From NCBI GenBank assembly GCA_040904925.1, contig JBBDSP010000015.1:1-64000 (forward strand): a stretch of DNA of 64,000 bases, read 5' to 3'. Positions 15,256 to 23,755 of this stretch are shown in pieces; position 1 is the first letter of the stretch; every line of letters begins with the position of its first letter. The notes below the pieces were generated by a model. The model saw nothing but the letters and a program-made list of their open reading frames with translations. It ran no database searches and was not told where the DNA came from. The stretch comes from Gracilimonas sp040904925 (GTDB lineage Bacteria; Bacteroidota; Rhodothermia; Balneolales; Balneolaceae). A program made the position numbers and the translations under genes.

Positions 15256-17736
15256 TCAGCTTTCGTCGCTATCTCCATCCTCATCTTCGTCACCTTCTTC
15301 TTCGTTGACTACTCGTGTTATGGCGGCAATTGCACCGTCAGAGTCGAGACGCATAATTCGAACGCCTTGAGTATTTCTACCCATTGTTCGAATTCCGCTA
15401 CAACTCATTCGGATCACTTTCCCGCCTTCTGTAATGATCATCAGGTCATCTTGGTCGGTTACTTCTTTAAGGGCAATCAGGTCACCAGTTTTTGGGGTTA
15501 TCTTAAGTGTAATCACTCCCTTACCGCCTCGGGTTTGTTCTCGATAATCATCAACTAATGATCGTTTACCGTATCCATTCTCTGACATTGCAAGAACGGT
15601 GGCCTCATGAGTATTCTTGATGACAACCATATCTACAATTTCTCCCTTCTTGGAAAGATTCATGCCTTTCACGCCGGAAGTGTTTCTTCCCATTTCCCGG
15701 ACATCCGTTTCATGGAACCTGATGGCTCGTCCATTCTTATTGGCAAGAATGATATTGCTGTCACCATCTGTAAGCTCAGCTGCAAGCAAACTATCTCCAT
15801 TTTTTACGTTGATAGCTATAATTCCATCTCTTCTCGGTCGACTGTAAGCTTCTAGGGTAGTTTTTTTAACTAATCCACCTTTTGTTGTCATTATAATAGA
15901 GTGATTATTAATGTAATCCTCATCTTCCAGGGTTTTCACAGGAACGAATGCTTTAATAGTATCCTCCTTATCTAATTCAATGAGGTTTACAATAGCACGA
16001 CCCCTGGCAAGTCTTCCGCCTTCGGGAATCTCATAAACCTTCAGCCAGTAACACATTCCTTTCTCTGTAAAGAACAGGATATAGTTATGGGTAGTGGCAA
16101 CAAATAAATGTTCTACGTATTCCTCATCACGAGTTGTAGTACCCTTCATTCCTTTACCACCACGACGTTGTCTTCGGTAACCGCTTACAGGCATTCGTTT
16201 GATAAAGCCTTTGTTGGAAATGGTTACAACCACGTCCTCGTTGGCGATCATGTCTTCAATATTGAAATCATCAGCAGAATGTACGACTTGAGTTCTGCGA
16301 TCATCACCATAACGGCTCTTAAGATCAGCAAGCTCTTCTTTTATAATAGAAGTTTGTTTATCACGATTAGAAAGTATTTCCCTGTAGTCACTGATCTTGT
16401 CTATGATCTCACGGTATTCGCCGTCGATCTTTTCACGCTCCAGGCCTGTAAGCTTATGGAGGCGCATGTCCAGGATTGCCTTTGCCTGAATATCAGTAAG
16501 GGCAAATTTCTTGCGAAGTTCAATATTCGCCTCTTGAGAATTATCAGAGGCTCGAATAGTTTTTATAACCTCATCAAGATTATCAAGAGCGATCTTAAGT
16601 CCTTCAAGAATATGGGCGCGTGCTTCGGCTTGATCCAGATCGTAAATCGTTCGGCGTATTATAATATCTACACGATGCTCGACGAAATGGTAGATCAGTT
16701 CTTTAAGGTTCATAACCTTTGGCCGCCCCTTTACAAGCGCCAGGTTTATAATCCCAAAAGTAGTCTGCATCTGGGTATACTTATAAAGCTGATTAAGTAC
16801 TACTCCGGCATTAGCAGAACGTTTCAGAATAACTACTACGCGGATTCCCTCACGATCTGACTCATCACGAACTTCAGAAATTTCTGTGATCTTCTCATCA
16901 TTGACGAGATCAGCGATCTTTTGAATAAGCGTGCTCTTGTTAACCTGATAAGGAATTTCAGTGATAACGATCTGCTCTCTGTTTCCTCGAAGTTCTTCCG
17001 TATTAGCACGAGCTCTAAGAGTTACTTTTCCACGGCCTGTTTCATACGCTTCTTTAACCCCTTCATACCCATAGATGATACCGGCTGTAGGGAAATCGGG
17101 AGCGGTAATGTGCTTCATTAGTGCTTTGATCTCAATGTCTGGATCATCTATATAAGCTGTAACTCCGTCAATAACTTCAGTTAGATTATGAGGGGCCATA
17201 TTTGTGGCCATTCCTACCGCTATACCGGAAGCGCCATTGACCAGCAGGTTTGGAAACATACTTGGCAGAACGGTAGGTTCTTCAAGTGTATCATCAAAGT
17301 TGGGCTGATAATCTACTGTTTCTTTATTGATATCAGCTAACAATTCTTCGGAAAGTCGATCCATGCGAACTTCAGTGTAACGCATGGCTGCAGCACTGTC
17401 ACCATCGATTGATCCAAAGTTCCCCTGGCCGTCAACAAGCGGATACCGCAGGGAAAATTTCTGAACCATCCGAACAATGGAATCATAAACAGCAGTATCT
17501 CCGTGGGGGTGATACTTACCCAAAACTTCACCAACAATACGGGCACTTTTCTTATAATTTCTGTTGTGATACATCCCAAGATCGTTCATGCCGTAAAGTG
17601 CCCGGCGGTGAACGGGTTTCAATCCATCCCGAACATCAGGCAACGCCCTGGAAACAATAACTGACATCGAATAATCGATGTAAGACGATTGCATTTCGTC
17701 TTCAATGGTAATTGGTATAATTTTTTCTCTAGCCAT
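15256..17736 (-). CDS. gyrA: DNA gyrase subunit A
   Basis: The 826-residue breakage-reunion subunit of gyrase, which supercoils DNA. The catalytic tyrosine is Y120 in AAMRYTEVRM. The quinolone pocket reads YHPHGDTAVYDS with T81 and D85 at the E. coli Ser83/Asp87 positions. The C-terminal pinwheel domain contains the gyrase-specific GyrA box QRRGGKG at 523-529 and a second relic TRGGKG, which separates it from ParC. The protein ends in a strongly acidic tail (EEEGDEDEDGDSDES), typical of regulated GyrA C-termini. gyrB lies 51 bases upstream on the same strand. Confidence 0.97.
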   Translation of the reverse strand: MAREKIIPITIEDEMQSSYIDYSMSVIVSRALPDVRDGLKPVHRRALYGMNDLGMYHNRNYKKSARIVGEVLGKYHPHGDTAVYDSIVRMVQKFSLRYPLVDGQGNFGSIDGDSAAAMRYTEVRMDRLSEELLADINKETVDYQPNFDDTLEEPTVLPSMFPNLLVNGASGIAVGMATNMAPHNLTEVIDGVTAYIDDPDIEIKALMKHITAPDFPTAGIIYGYEGVKEAYETGRGKVTLRARANTEELRGNREQIVITEIPYQVNKSTLIQKIADLVNDEKITEISEVRDESDREGIRVVVILKRSANAGVVLNQLYKYTQMQTTFGIINLALVKGRPKVMNLKELIYHFVEHRVDIIIRRTIYDLDQAEARAHILEGLKIALDNLDEVIKTIRASDNSQEANIELRKKFALTDIQAKAILDMRLHKLTGLEREKIDGEYREIIDKISDYREILSNRDKQTSIIKEELADLKSRYGDDRRTQVVHSADDFNIEDMIANEDVVVTISNKGFIKRMPVSGYRRQRRGGKGMKGTTTRDEEYVEHLFVATTHNYILFFTEKGMCYWLKVYEIPEGGRLARGRAIVNLIELDKEDTIKAFVPVKTLEDEDYINNHSIIMTTKGGLVKKTTLEAYSRPRRDGIIAINVKNGDSLLAAELTDGDSNIILANKNGRAIRFHETDVREMGRNTSGVKGMNLSKKGEIVDMVVIKNTHEATVLAMSENGYGKRSLVDDYREQTRGGKGVITLKITPKTGDLIALKEVTDQDDLMIITEGGKVIRMSCSGIRTMGRNTQGVRIMRLDSDGAIAAITRVVNEEEGDEDEDGDSDES

Positions 17737-17787
17737 AAATCAGGTTATAAAATCGGTTGTTATTCTTTATGAAATCAGATTAGAATA

Positions 17788-19725
17788 TTAGATATCAATA
17801 TTGGCGTATTTTGAATTACGCTCGATGAATTCCCTGCGCGGCTCAACATCTCCTCCCATAAGTGTAGAGAAGAGTTTGTCAGCACCGGCCGCACTCTCAA
17901 CATTTACTTGCTGAAGTGTTCTTGTTTCAGGATCCATTGTTGTTTCCCAAAGCTGCTCGGGGTTCATCTCACCGAGTCCCTTATAGCGGGAAACATCGAA
18001 TTTTTTACGAGTCTTTTTAAGCTCTTTTACCATTTTGTCACGGGTAGCTTCATCCCACGCATATTCCAACTCTTTACTTGTAGTGATTCGGTAAAGGGGT
18101 GGAGTTGCGATATAGACGAAGCCATTTTCAATAAGCGGACGCATATAACGGTAAAAGAAAGTCAGTAATAATGTACGTATGTGAGATCCATCAACATCCG
18201 CATCCGTCATAATAATGATCTTGTGATATCGAAGTTTTTCGAGCTCAAAATCCTCATCACCATGACCTACACCAGTACCGAATGCAGTGATCATAGCCTG
18301 AATTTCTTTATTTTCAAGGATCTTATTGATCTTAGCTTTTTCAACGTTCAGGATCTTACCGCGTAATGGAAGAATGGCCTGAAAGCTTCGGTTTCGGCCC
18401 ATTTTAGCGGAGCCACCGGCTGAGTCACCCTCAACCAGATAAATTTCGCTGTGCTCGGGGTCTTTTATGGAACAATCGGAAAGTTTACCGGGAAGTCCAC
18501 CACCACTCATAACACTTTTACGTTGTACAAGCTGACGTGCTTTACGGGCTGCTTCGCGGGCCTCAGCAGCAAGTACTACTTTTTGAATAACTTTCTTAGC
18601 TGCTTTTGGGTTTTGCTCCAGGTATTCATTCAGTTGATCATAGACAACAACTTCAACGGCACTTTGAACTTCAGAGTTACCAAGCTTGGTTTTGGTCTGA
18701 CCTTCAAACTGTGGCTCCTGAACTTTGACACTAAGCACAGCGGTCATCCCTTCTCGGAAATCTTCTCCGGAAACGGAAATTTTGCTATTCGACTTAATTA
18801 AGCCGTTTTTTTCAGCATATGATTTTAATGATCGCGTTAATGCCCGCCGAAATCCGGAAACGTGTGTACCGCCTTCTTTGGTATTAATATTATTTACATA
18901 GGAATGCACATTCTCTGAAAAGGAACTATTATATTGAATGGCAATTTCTACAGGAACATTATCTATATCTCCTGTGATATGGATAGGAGTTTCAAGCATG
19001 GATTCCCGATGTTCATCAAGAAAATCAACAAAATCCTTAACACCGCCCTCATAGTGGTAAACTTCTTTTTTTAATTCTTCGTCCTCTTCCCGTTCATCAA
19101 CTAATTCGATGGTTATCTCAGGATTAAGAAAAGCCAGTTCACGCATTCGCTCTGCAATTATATCAAACTTAAACTCAGTTGTTTGAGTAAAAATCTCAGG
19201 ATCTGGGGTGAACGAGATCTTTGTGCCAGTCTCTTTTGTTTTGCCTTTAACGGAAAGCGGAATGGTTGTTGCCCCTTTTGAAAACTCCATCACGTGAATT
19301 TCGCCGTCTCTGTGAATTTCAGCGCGGAAGTTACTTGCAAGAGCATTTACACAACTAACACCCACACCGTGCAAACCACCGGAAACTTTGTAAGAATCCT
19401 TGTCAAATTTACCGCCTGCATGGAGCTTAGTTAGCACAACTTCAACGGCAGGAATACCAAGTTTTTCATGCGTATCTACCGGAATCCCACGACCATTGTC
19501 AAAAATAGTCATGGAACCGTCTTCATTAATAGTAACATTTATAAAATCACAGTAGCCTGCAAGTGCTTCATCAATGGAGTTATCAACCACCTCATTTATT
19601 AGGTGATGAAGTCCGCGCGGCCCGGTATCCCCGATATACATAGAGGGACGCTTTCTAACTGCTTCAAGCCCCTCCAATACTTGTATATTCGAAGCTTTGT
19701 AGTCAGAACTTTGTTTTTTTGCCAT
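17788..19725 (-). CDS. gyrB: DNA gyrase subunit B
   Basis: The 645-residue ATPase subunit of gyrase. It shows the GHKL ATP site (E45, D48, N49 in NEVVDNSIDEA; DNGRGIPV; GGLHGVGVSCVNAL), the transducer domain, and the TOPRIM domain with EGDSAGGSAKMGRNR and DADVDGSHIRTLLL. It ends in the C-terminal YKGLGEMNPEQLWETTMDP block. Length fits the short GyrB class without the proteobacterial insert. It begins a gyrB-gyrA operon. The 270-bp region upstream, shared with rpmB, contains two perfect DnaA boxes. Confidence 0.97.
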   Translation of the reverse strand: MAKKQSSDYKASNIQVLEGLEAVRKRPSMYIGDTGPRGLHHLINEVVDNSIDEALAGYCDFINVTINEDGSMTIFDNGRGIPVDTHEKLGIPAVEVVLTKLHAGGKFDKDSYKVSGGLHGVGVSCVNALASNFRAEIHRDGEIHVMEFSKGATTIPLSVKGKTKETGTKISFTPDPEIFTQTTEFKFDIIAERMRELAFLNPEITIELVDEREEDEELKKEVYHYEGGVKDFVDFLDEHRESMLETPIHITGDIDNVPVEIAIQYNSSFSENVHSYVNNINTKEGGTHVSGFRRALTRSLKSYAEKNGLIKSNSKISVSGEDFREGMTAVLSVKVQEPQFEGQTKTKLGNSEVQSAVEVVVYDQLNEYLEQNPKAAKKVIQKVVLAAEAREAARKARQLVQRKSVMSGGGLPGKLSDCSIKDPEHSEIYLVEGDSAGGSAKMGRNRSFQAILPLRGKILNVEKAKINKILENKEIQAMITAFGTGVGHGDEDFELEKLRYHKIIIMTDADVDGSHIRTLLLTFFYRYMRPLIENGFVYIATPPLYRITTSKELEYAWDEATRDKMVKELKKTRKKFDVSRYKGLGEMNPEQLWETTMDPETRTLQQVNVESAAGADKLFSTLMGGDVEPRREFIERNSKYANIDI

Positions 19726-19876
19726 AATTATGGTGTGATAGCTTTGTAAGATGAGTTTATTGGTATCAGAAAATAGAGCTTACACGGGCAAAATCAAAAA
19801 AAGGAAGGGTATTTGTTTAAATTATTCGAGATGGAGATTCTGGGGTGAATTTCAAGAGTCTTTTAATGATTGTAAA

Positions 19877-19904
19877 TGTGGATAATCTGATAAAATGTGG
19901 ATAA
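19877..19904. promoter_or_regulatory. Two perfect DnaA boxes between gyrB and rpmB (possible origin or DnaA-regulated region)
   Basis: TGTGGATAA, the reverse complement of the consensus DnaA box TTATCCACA, occurs at 19877-19885 and again at 19896-19904 in the same orientation, 19 bases apart start to start. The surrounding 270 bp between the divergent gyrB and rpmB genes is AT-rich. Either DnaA control of one of these promoters or an origin element is possible. Confidence 0.7.
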
Positions 19905-19928
19905 ATGAAATTTTCATGACTGCTACCG

Positions 19929-19959
19929 TTGAACTTTGATGTTTATAGCTCTATCTTTG
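19929..19959 (+). promoter_or_regulatory. Promoter of the rpmB-rpmG-DUF4295 operon
   Basis: TTGAAC at 19929-19934, a 17-base spacer, and TATCTTTG at 19952-19959, an exact fit to the Bacteroidota TAnnTTTG element, 36 bases before the rpmB start. Confidence 0.72.
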
Positions 19960-19995
19960 GTGTCTATTTTCATTATGAATTAACCGAATTATACA

Positions 19996-20241
19996 ATGTC
20001 GCGAAAAGACGATATTACAGGTAAAGGAGCTTTGAACGGTTACCGTTCTTCTAAGTCCAACAATAAAACAAAACACCGCTTTCAGTTGAACCTGCAAAAG
20101 CGACGGTTTTATGTTCCTGAAGAAGATAAGTGGGTAACGCTAAAAGTTTCTGCAAAAACTGTCAGAACAATTAACAAAAAAGGAATTTCTGCGGTATTGA
20201 AAGACGCGCGGAAAAAAGGAACTCTTTTAAAAGAAGTATAG
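19996..20241 (+). CDS. rpmB: 50S ribosomal protein bL28
   Basis: An 81-residue basic ribosomal protein. The family features are visible: the early Gly-rich segment (GALNGYRSSKSNNKTKHRF), the NLQKRRFYVPEEDKWVTLKVSAKTVRTINKKG core, and the C-terminal basic helix. Bacteroidota bL28 commonly starts MSR(R/K). It is the first gene of a three-gene ribosomal unit, with rpmG starting 4 bases after its stop. Confidence 0.95.
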   Translation: MSRKDDITGKGALNGYRSSKSNNKTKHRFQLNLQKRRFYVPEEDKWVTLKVSAKTVRTINKKGISAVLKDARKKGTLLKEV

Positions 20242-20245
20242 AACT

Positions 20246-20410
20246 ATGGCAAAAGGAAACAGAGTTCAGGTAATTTTAGAGTGTACCGAAAAACCCGGTT
20301 CATCTCGTTATGTAACTACAAAAAACCGAAGAACAACGACCGACAGGCTTGAACTGAAAAAATACAATCCAGTTCTTCGCAAACATACTGTTCACAAAGA
20401 AATTAAATAA
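20246..20410 (+). CDS. rpmG: 50S ribosomal protein bL33, zinc-free form
   Basis: A 54-residue protein beginning MAKGNRVQVILECTEK, with the family segment YVTTKNRRTTTDRLELKKYNP and the C-terminal KHTVHKEIK. Only a single cysteine (in ECTEK) is present, so this is the C-minus paralogue that lacks the two CxxC zinc knuckles. It sits 4 bases after rpmB and 8 bases before the DUF4295 gene, an order that is standard in Bacteroidota. Confidence 0.95.
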   Translation: MAKGNRVQVILECTEKPGSSRYVTTKNRRTTTDRLELKKYNPVLRKHTVHKEIK

Positions 20411-20418
20411 CCAGAGAT

Positions 20419-20589
20419 ATGGCTAAAAAGCAAGCATTTGGACAAGACGCACTATCAGCGAAAGCAGCTCACCGAAAAATGGCAAAGGTTATTATTTCCA
20501 CGAAGAATGACAAAGGGAAGTATGCCTATAAAGAGGTGATGATGGATCAGGACAATGTGAAAGAATATATTCAGCAAAATAAATCCTGA
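20419..20589 (+). CDS. DUF4295-family small ribosome-associated protein
   Basis: A 56-residue basic protein beginning MAKKQAFGQDALSAK and containing AKVIISTKNDKGKYAYKEVMM, which matches my memory of DUF4295, a small family found directly after rpmB-rpmG in Bacteroidota. I believe a Flavobacterium ribosome structure assigned such a protein to the large subunit under the name bL38, but I cannot check this here. Position, size and charge all agree with a ribosomal role. A strong terminator follows 23 bases later. Confidence 0.82.
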   Translation: MAKKQAFGQDALSAKAAHRKMAKVIISTKNDKGKYAYKEVMMDQDNVKEYIQQNKS

Positions 20590-20612
20590 TAGTTCATTCA
20601 TAAAGAATATCT

Positions 20613-20649
20613 AAGGTTACGCAATAATGATTGTGTAACCTTTTTTTTT
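20613..20649 (+). terminator. Rho-independent terminator of the rpmB operon
   Basis: A 12-bp stem, AAGGTTACGCAA (20613-20624) with TTGTGTAACCTT (20631-20642), one wobble pair, 6-base loop, and T residues to 20649. Confidence 0.92.
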
Positions 20650-20675
20650 GATTATTTTTACCGAAAAGGAAAATT

Positions 20676-21134
20676 ATGAGTATTAAAGATCGAATTATTG
20701 CAGATATAAAAGAGGCCATGAAGGCCAAAGACAAGAACAAGCTTCTTGTACTCCGCTCGCTTAAAGCAAAACTGATGGAAAAAGAGATCAGTGAGCGAAA
20801 AGACGGAGAAGCAAAACTTTCTGATGAGCAAGCCGTTGAAGTGCTGATGAAGGCGGCTAAACAGCGCAAAGAGTCTATCGATCAGTTTGAAGAGGGCGGA
20901 AGAGAAGACCTTGCTGAGAATGAGAAAAAGGAGCTGGCTCTTATTGAAGAATATCTTCCTGAGATGATGGATGAGGAAGAAGTCAGAAAAGTTGTACAGG
21001 AAAAGATAAAAGCACTAAGTGCCTCAGGTCCGGAGCATATGGGTAAAGTTATGGGACCTTTAATGGGACAATTAAAAGGAAAAGCAGATGGTTCTTTGGT
21101 GAGTAAGATCGTCAAGGAAGAGCTTGGTGGATAA
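20676..21134 (+). CDS. GatB/YqeY-domain protein
   Basis: A 152-residue YqeY-type protein: a helical N-terminal domain (KDRIIADIKEAMKAKDKNKLLVLRSLKAKL) followed by the C-terminal helical domain shared with GatB, ending with KADGSLVSKIVKEEL. Family members are thought to act in tRNA-dependent amidotransfer or tRNA binding, but a precise role is not established. It opens a tightly packed run (3 bases to cvpA, then tyrS with no gap, then xth), so it is probably transcribed with them. Confidence 0.9.
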   Translation: MSIKDRIIADIKEAMKAKDKNKLLVLRSLKAKLMEKEISERKDGEAKLSDEQAVEVLMKAAKQRKESIDQFEEGGREDLAENEKKELALIEEYLPEMMDEEEVRKVVQEKIKALSASGPEHMGKVMGPLMGQLKGKADGSLVSKIVKEELGG

Positions 21135-21137
21135 CCC

Positions 21138-21713
21138 ATGCTGATTCTTGACCTAATCATTGCCACTCCTCTTTTATACTTTGGATATAAAGGTGCGGTT
21201 AACGGATTAATTAAGGAAGTCCTAAATATTGTAGGCATCACCTTAGCCATATTTTTAACGTTCAATTATCTGGATATGTTTACCGGAATAATTGCACCAA
21301 TTTTTGAAGAAGGAGCTTCTTATGTTCCTTTTATTTCTGGAGTGATTCTATTTATTGGAACGCTCGGTGTGGTTGCCATAATTGCTTATGCTACTAAAGA
21401 GTTTTTGAAAGCGGTAAAACTCAGTTTGGTAAATAGAATTTTAGGAGGCGCATTTGGAGTTCTGAAAAGCGGGCTTGTGGTGAGTGCAGTTTTATTGCTT
21501 CTTGCCGGCTTCAATGTACCGTCTGACGAAGCTCGCAATAAATCTTATTTATATCCCGCTGTGATTTACCTGGCACCACTTACTTATAATGCGGTAGCCT
21601 TGGTTTACCCAGGAGCAGAAAATTATTCAGAGACACTCAGGGAAAATATTGGAGAGTACAACCCCCTCCAAAACATCCCTTTTTTAAACGAACTACAAAA
21701 CGATAATAATTAA
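21138..21713 (+). CDS. CvpA-family membrane protein
   Basis: A 191-residue protein with four hydrophobic helices and the CvpA hallmarks: an N-terminal DLIIATPLLYFGYKGAVNGLIKEV segment with the Gly-x-x-x-Gly-rich turn, and a third/fourth helix region VNRILGGAFGVLKSGLVVSAVLLLL. CvpA was first linked to colicin V export and more recently to envelope stress and bile resistance in Gram-negatives; its molecular role is unclear. It lies between yqeY (3 bases) and tyrS (stop and start codons abut). Confidence 0.88.
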   Translation: MLILDLIIATPLLYFGYKGAVNGLIKEVLNIVGITLAIFLTFNYLDMFTGIIAPIFEEGASYVPFISGVILFIGTLGVVAIIAYATKEFLKAVKLSLVNRILGGAFGVLKSGLVVSAVLLLLAGFNVPSDEARNKSYLYPAVIYLAPLTYNAVALVYPGAENYSETLRENIGEYNPLQNIPFLNELQNDNN

Positions 21714-22928
21714 ATGTCATTTTTACCTGTTGAAGAACAATTAGAGATTATTCGTCGGGGAACTACTGAAATTGTTCCGGAAGAAGAACTGATTGAAAAG
21801 CTAAAGAGATCAAAAAAAGAAAATAAGCCGCTCAAGATAAAGCTGGGAGTTGATCCTACTCGTCCAGACCTTCATTTGGGGCATTCCGTGATACTTCGAA
21901 AGATGCGTCAGTTCCAAGATTTAGGACACGAAGTGATCCTTATCATCGGTGGATTTACGGCTATGATCGGCGACCCGACCGGGCAGAATAAGACTCGTCC
22001 CGCCCTTACGCTTGAAGAAGTAAATGAAAATGCTGAGACGTATATAGAACAGGCTAAAAAGATTCTCGATGAAGATAAACTTATGCTTACCAACAACTAT
22101 GATTGGCTGGGCGAAATGGACTTCATGGATGTCATCAAGCTTTCTTCAAAACTGACCGTAGCTCGGATGATAGAAAGAGATGATTTTTCAAAGCGATTTG
22201 AAAGCAACGAGCCTATTTCGCTACACGAGTTTTTATATCCTTTGGCACAGGGACAAGATTCTGTTTACCTGAAATCAGATGTGGAGTTGGGTGGAACGGA
22301 TCAAAAATTTAACCTTTTGGTAGGCCGTCAGCTTCAAAAAGAAGACGGACAGGAACCGCAGGTTTGCCTGATGATGCCATTGCTTGTAGGTACCGACGGT
22401 TCAGCAAAAATGTCGAAATCCTATGACAACTATATTGGGATTAACGAAGATCCTAATGATATGTATGGTAAATCGCTATCTATTCCCGATGATCTGATCT
22501 ACACGTACTATGAGTTGGTAACGGATATTAAAACCGAAGATCTGCCTGCGGTTAAAGAAAAGATTAAAAAAGATCCCCGTAACGCTAAGCATGATCTCGC
22601 TTTTACCATTGTGAGAATGTACCACGGAGCAGAATCGGCCAAGGGGGCAAAAAATCACTTTGAGCAGACCGTTATCAACAAAGAAGTGCCGGATGATGCT
22701 CCTGAGTTTTTCTTTCCAACAGGTGAAGAGATCAGATTACTGGATATCGTAGCTGCAACGGGCTTCTCTCCAAGTAACGGAGAAACCAAACGAATGATCA
22801 AGCAGGGCGGCATAAGTATTGATGACAAGAAGATCACAGATAAAAATCACGCCATCACTTTTACTGAAGGAGATGAATTAGCCCTAAAAGTAGGAAAGAG
22901 AAATTTCGGAATCTTAAAAGCAAAATAG
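21714..22928 (+). CDS. tyrS: Tyrosyl-tRNA synthetase
   Basis: The 404-residue class I synthetase charges tRNA-Tyr. It carries the HIGH-type motif HLGH in RPDLHLGHSVIL, the TyrRS block GGFTAMIGDPTGQNKTRP, the KMSKS loop in GSAKMSKSYDN, and a C-terminal S4-like RNA-binding domain with TKRMIKQGGISIDDKKI. The architecture with HLGH and the short spacer is the TyrZ-like clade rather than the E. coli TyrS clade, as far as I can judge from the length and KMSKS context. No T-box leader is visible; the upstream gene abuts directly. Confidence 0.96.
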   Translation: MSFLPVEEQLEIIRRGTTEIVPEEELIEKLKRSKKENKPLKIKLGVDPTRPDLHLGHSVILRKMRQFQDLGHEVILIIGGFTAMIGDPTGQNKTRPALTLEEVNENAETYIEQAKKILDEDKLMLTNNYDWLGEMDFMDVIKLSSKLTVARMIERDDFSKRFESNEPISLHEFLYPLAQGQDSVYLKSDVELGGTDQKFNLLVGRQLQKEDGQEPQVCLMMPLLVGTDGSAKMSKSYDNYIGINEDPNDMYGKSLSIPDDLIYTYYELVTDIKTEDLPAVKEKIKKDPRNAKHDLAFTIVRMYHGAESAKGAKNHFEQTVINKEVPDDAPEFFFPTGEEIRLLDIVAATGFSPSNGETKRMIKQGGISIDDKKITDKNHAITFTEGDELALKVGKRNFGILKAK

Positions 22929-22938
22929 GTCGGTCGGT

Positions 22939-23706
22939 TTGGTTAAGATAAGTTCATACAACGTTAATGGAATTCGGGCCGCTCACCGAAAAGGGTTCAA
23001 TTATTGGGTTGAGGAAAGTGACCCAGACATCATTTGTATTCAAGAACTCAGAGCCCTTCCCGGTCAGATCCCAGAAGACATTAAAACACTGGATTACCAC
23101 GAAGCCTATCATGTTGCCGAGAAGAAGGGGTATTCAGGTGTGGCTATCTATTCCAAATCGAAGCCGTTGAATGTAGTTGAAGGAATCGGGAAAGACTGGA
23201 TCGATGCAGAAGGCCGAGTGATCATGGCGGAATTTGAGAGTTTCCGGGTTTTTAGTGTATATGCTCCAAGCGGAACTACCGGCGATGTTCGTCAGGATAT
23301 GAAGATGGATTTTTTGGATAAGTTTATCCGGTTTGGGCAGCAATTTGTTAAAGACGGTAAGCCGGCTGTTTTTTGCGGTGATTTCAATATTTGTCATACC
23401 GAAATTGATATTCACAATCCCAGCAGGCAGCATAAAACGTCCGGTTTTTTACCGGAAGAACGTCAGTGGGTAACAGACTTTCTTAAGACAGGATATGAAG
23501 ATGTATTCAGAAAACTTCATCCCGGAAAAGAAGATCTGTACAGCTGGTGGAGCTATCGTGCTGCCTCAAAAGAAAGAAACAAAGGCTGGAGAATTGACTA
23601 TCATTTAGCTACTCCAGAATTAGCAAAAAAGGCAGTGAATGCCGAAATTGAGATGAAATGGGATCTTTCCGATCATGCTCCGGTTAGTATAGAGTACGAT
23701 ATCTGA
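22939..23706 (+). CDS. xth: Exodeoxyribonuclease III (AP endonuclease, Xth family)
   Basis: A 255-residue DNA-repair nuclease that cuts at abasic sites and trims 3' ends. Family motifs: SYNVNGIRAA at the N-terminus, CIQELRA with the metal-binding Glu, CGDFNICHTEIDIHNP with the catalytic Asp-Asn, RIDYHLAT, and the terminal SDHAPVSIEY with the catalytic Asp-His. The start is TTG at 22939, ten bases after tyrS, placing MVKISSYNVNG in register with the family. Confidence 0.94.
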   Translation: MVKISSYNVNGIRAAHRKGFNYWVEESDPDIICIQELRALPGQIPEDIKTLDYHEAYHVAEKKGYSGVAIYSKSKPLNVVEGIGKDWIDAEGRVIMAEFESFRVFSVYAPSGTTGDVRQDMKMDFLDKFIRFGQQFVKDGKPAVFCGDFNICHTEIDIHNPSRQHKTSGFLPEERQWVTDFLKTGYEDVFRKLHPGKEDLYSWWSYRAASKERNKGWRIDYHLATPELAKKAVNAEIEMKWDLSDHAPVSIEYDI

Positions 23707-23755
23707 TCGAACGATTAATTCTCTTAAGCCGTTGAGTGGGCTATAAATAACTATT

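Noticed and set aside
16108..16860. A 250-codon open frame antisense to gyrA
   Set aside because: It lies wholly within gyrA on the opposite strand, encodes a protein with no family pattern, and arises from the codon bias of gyrA.
19288..19299. TCACGTGA core in gyrB as a third parS
   Set aside because: Only the central 8 bases match; the flanks (TGTT/AACA) are absent.
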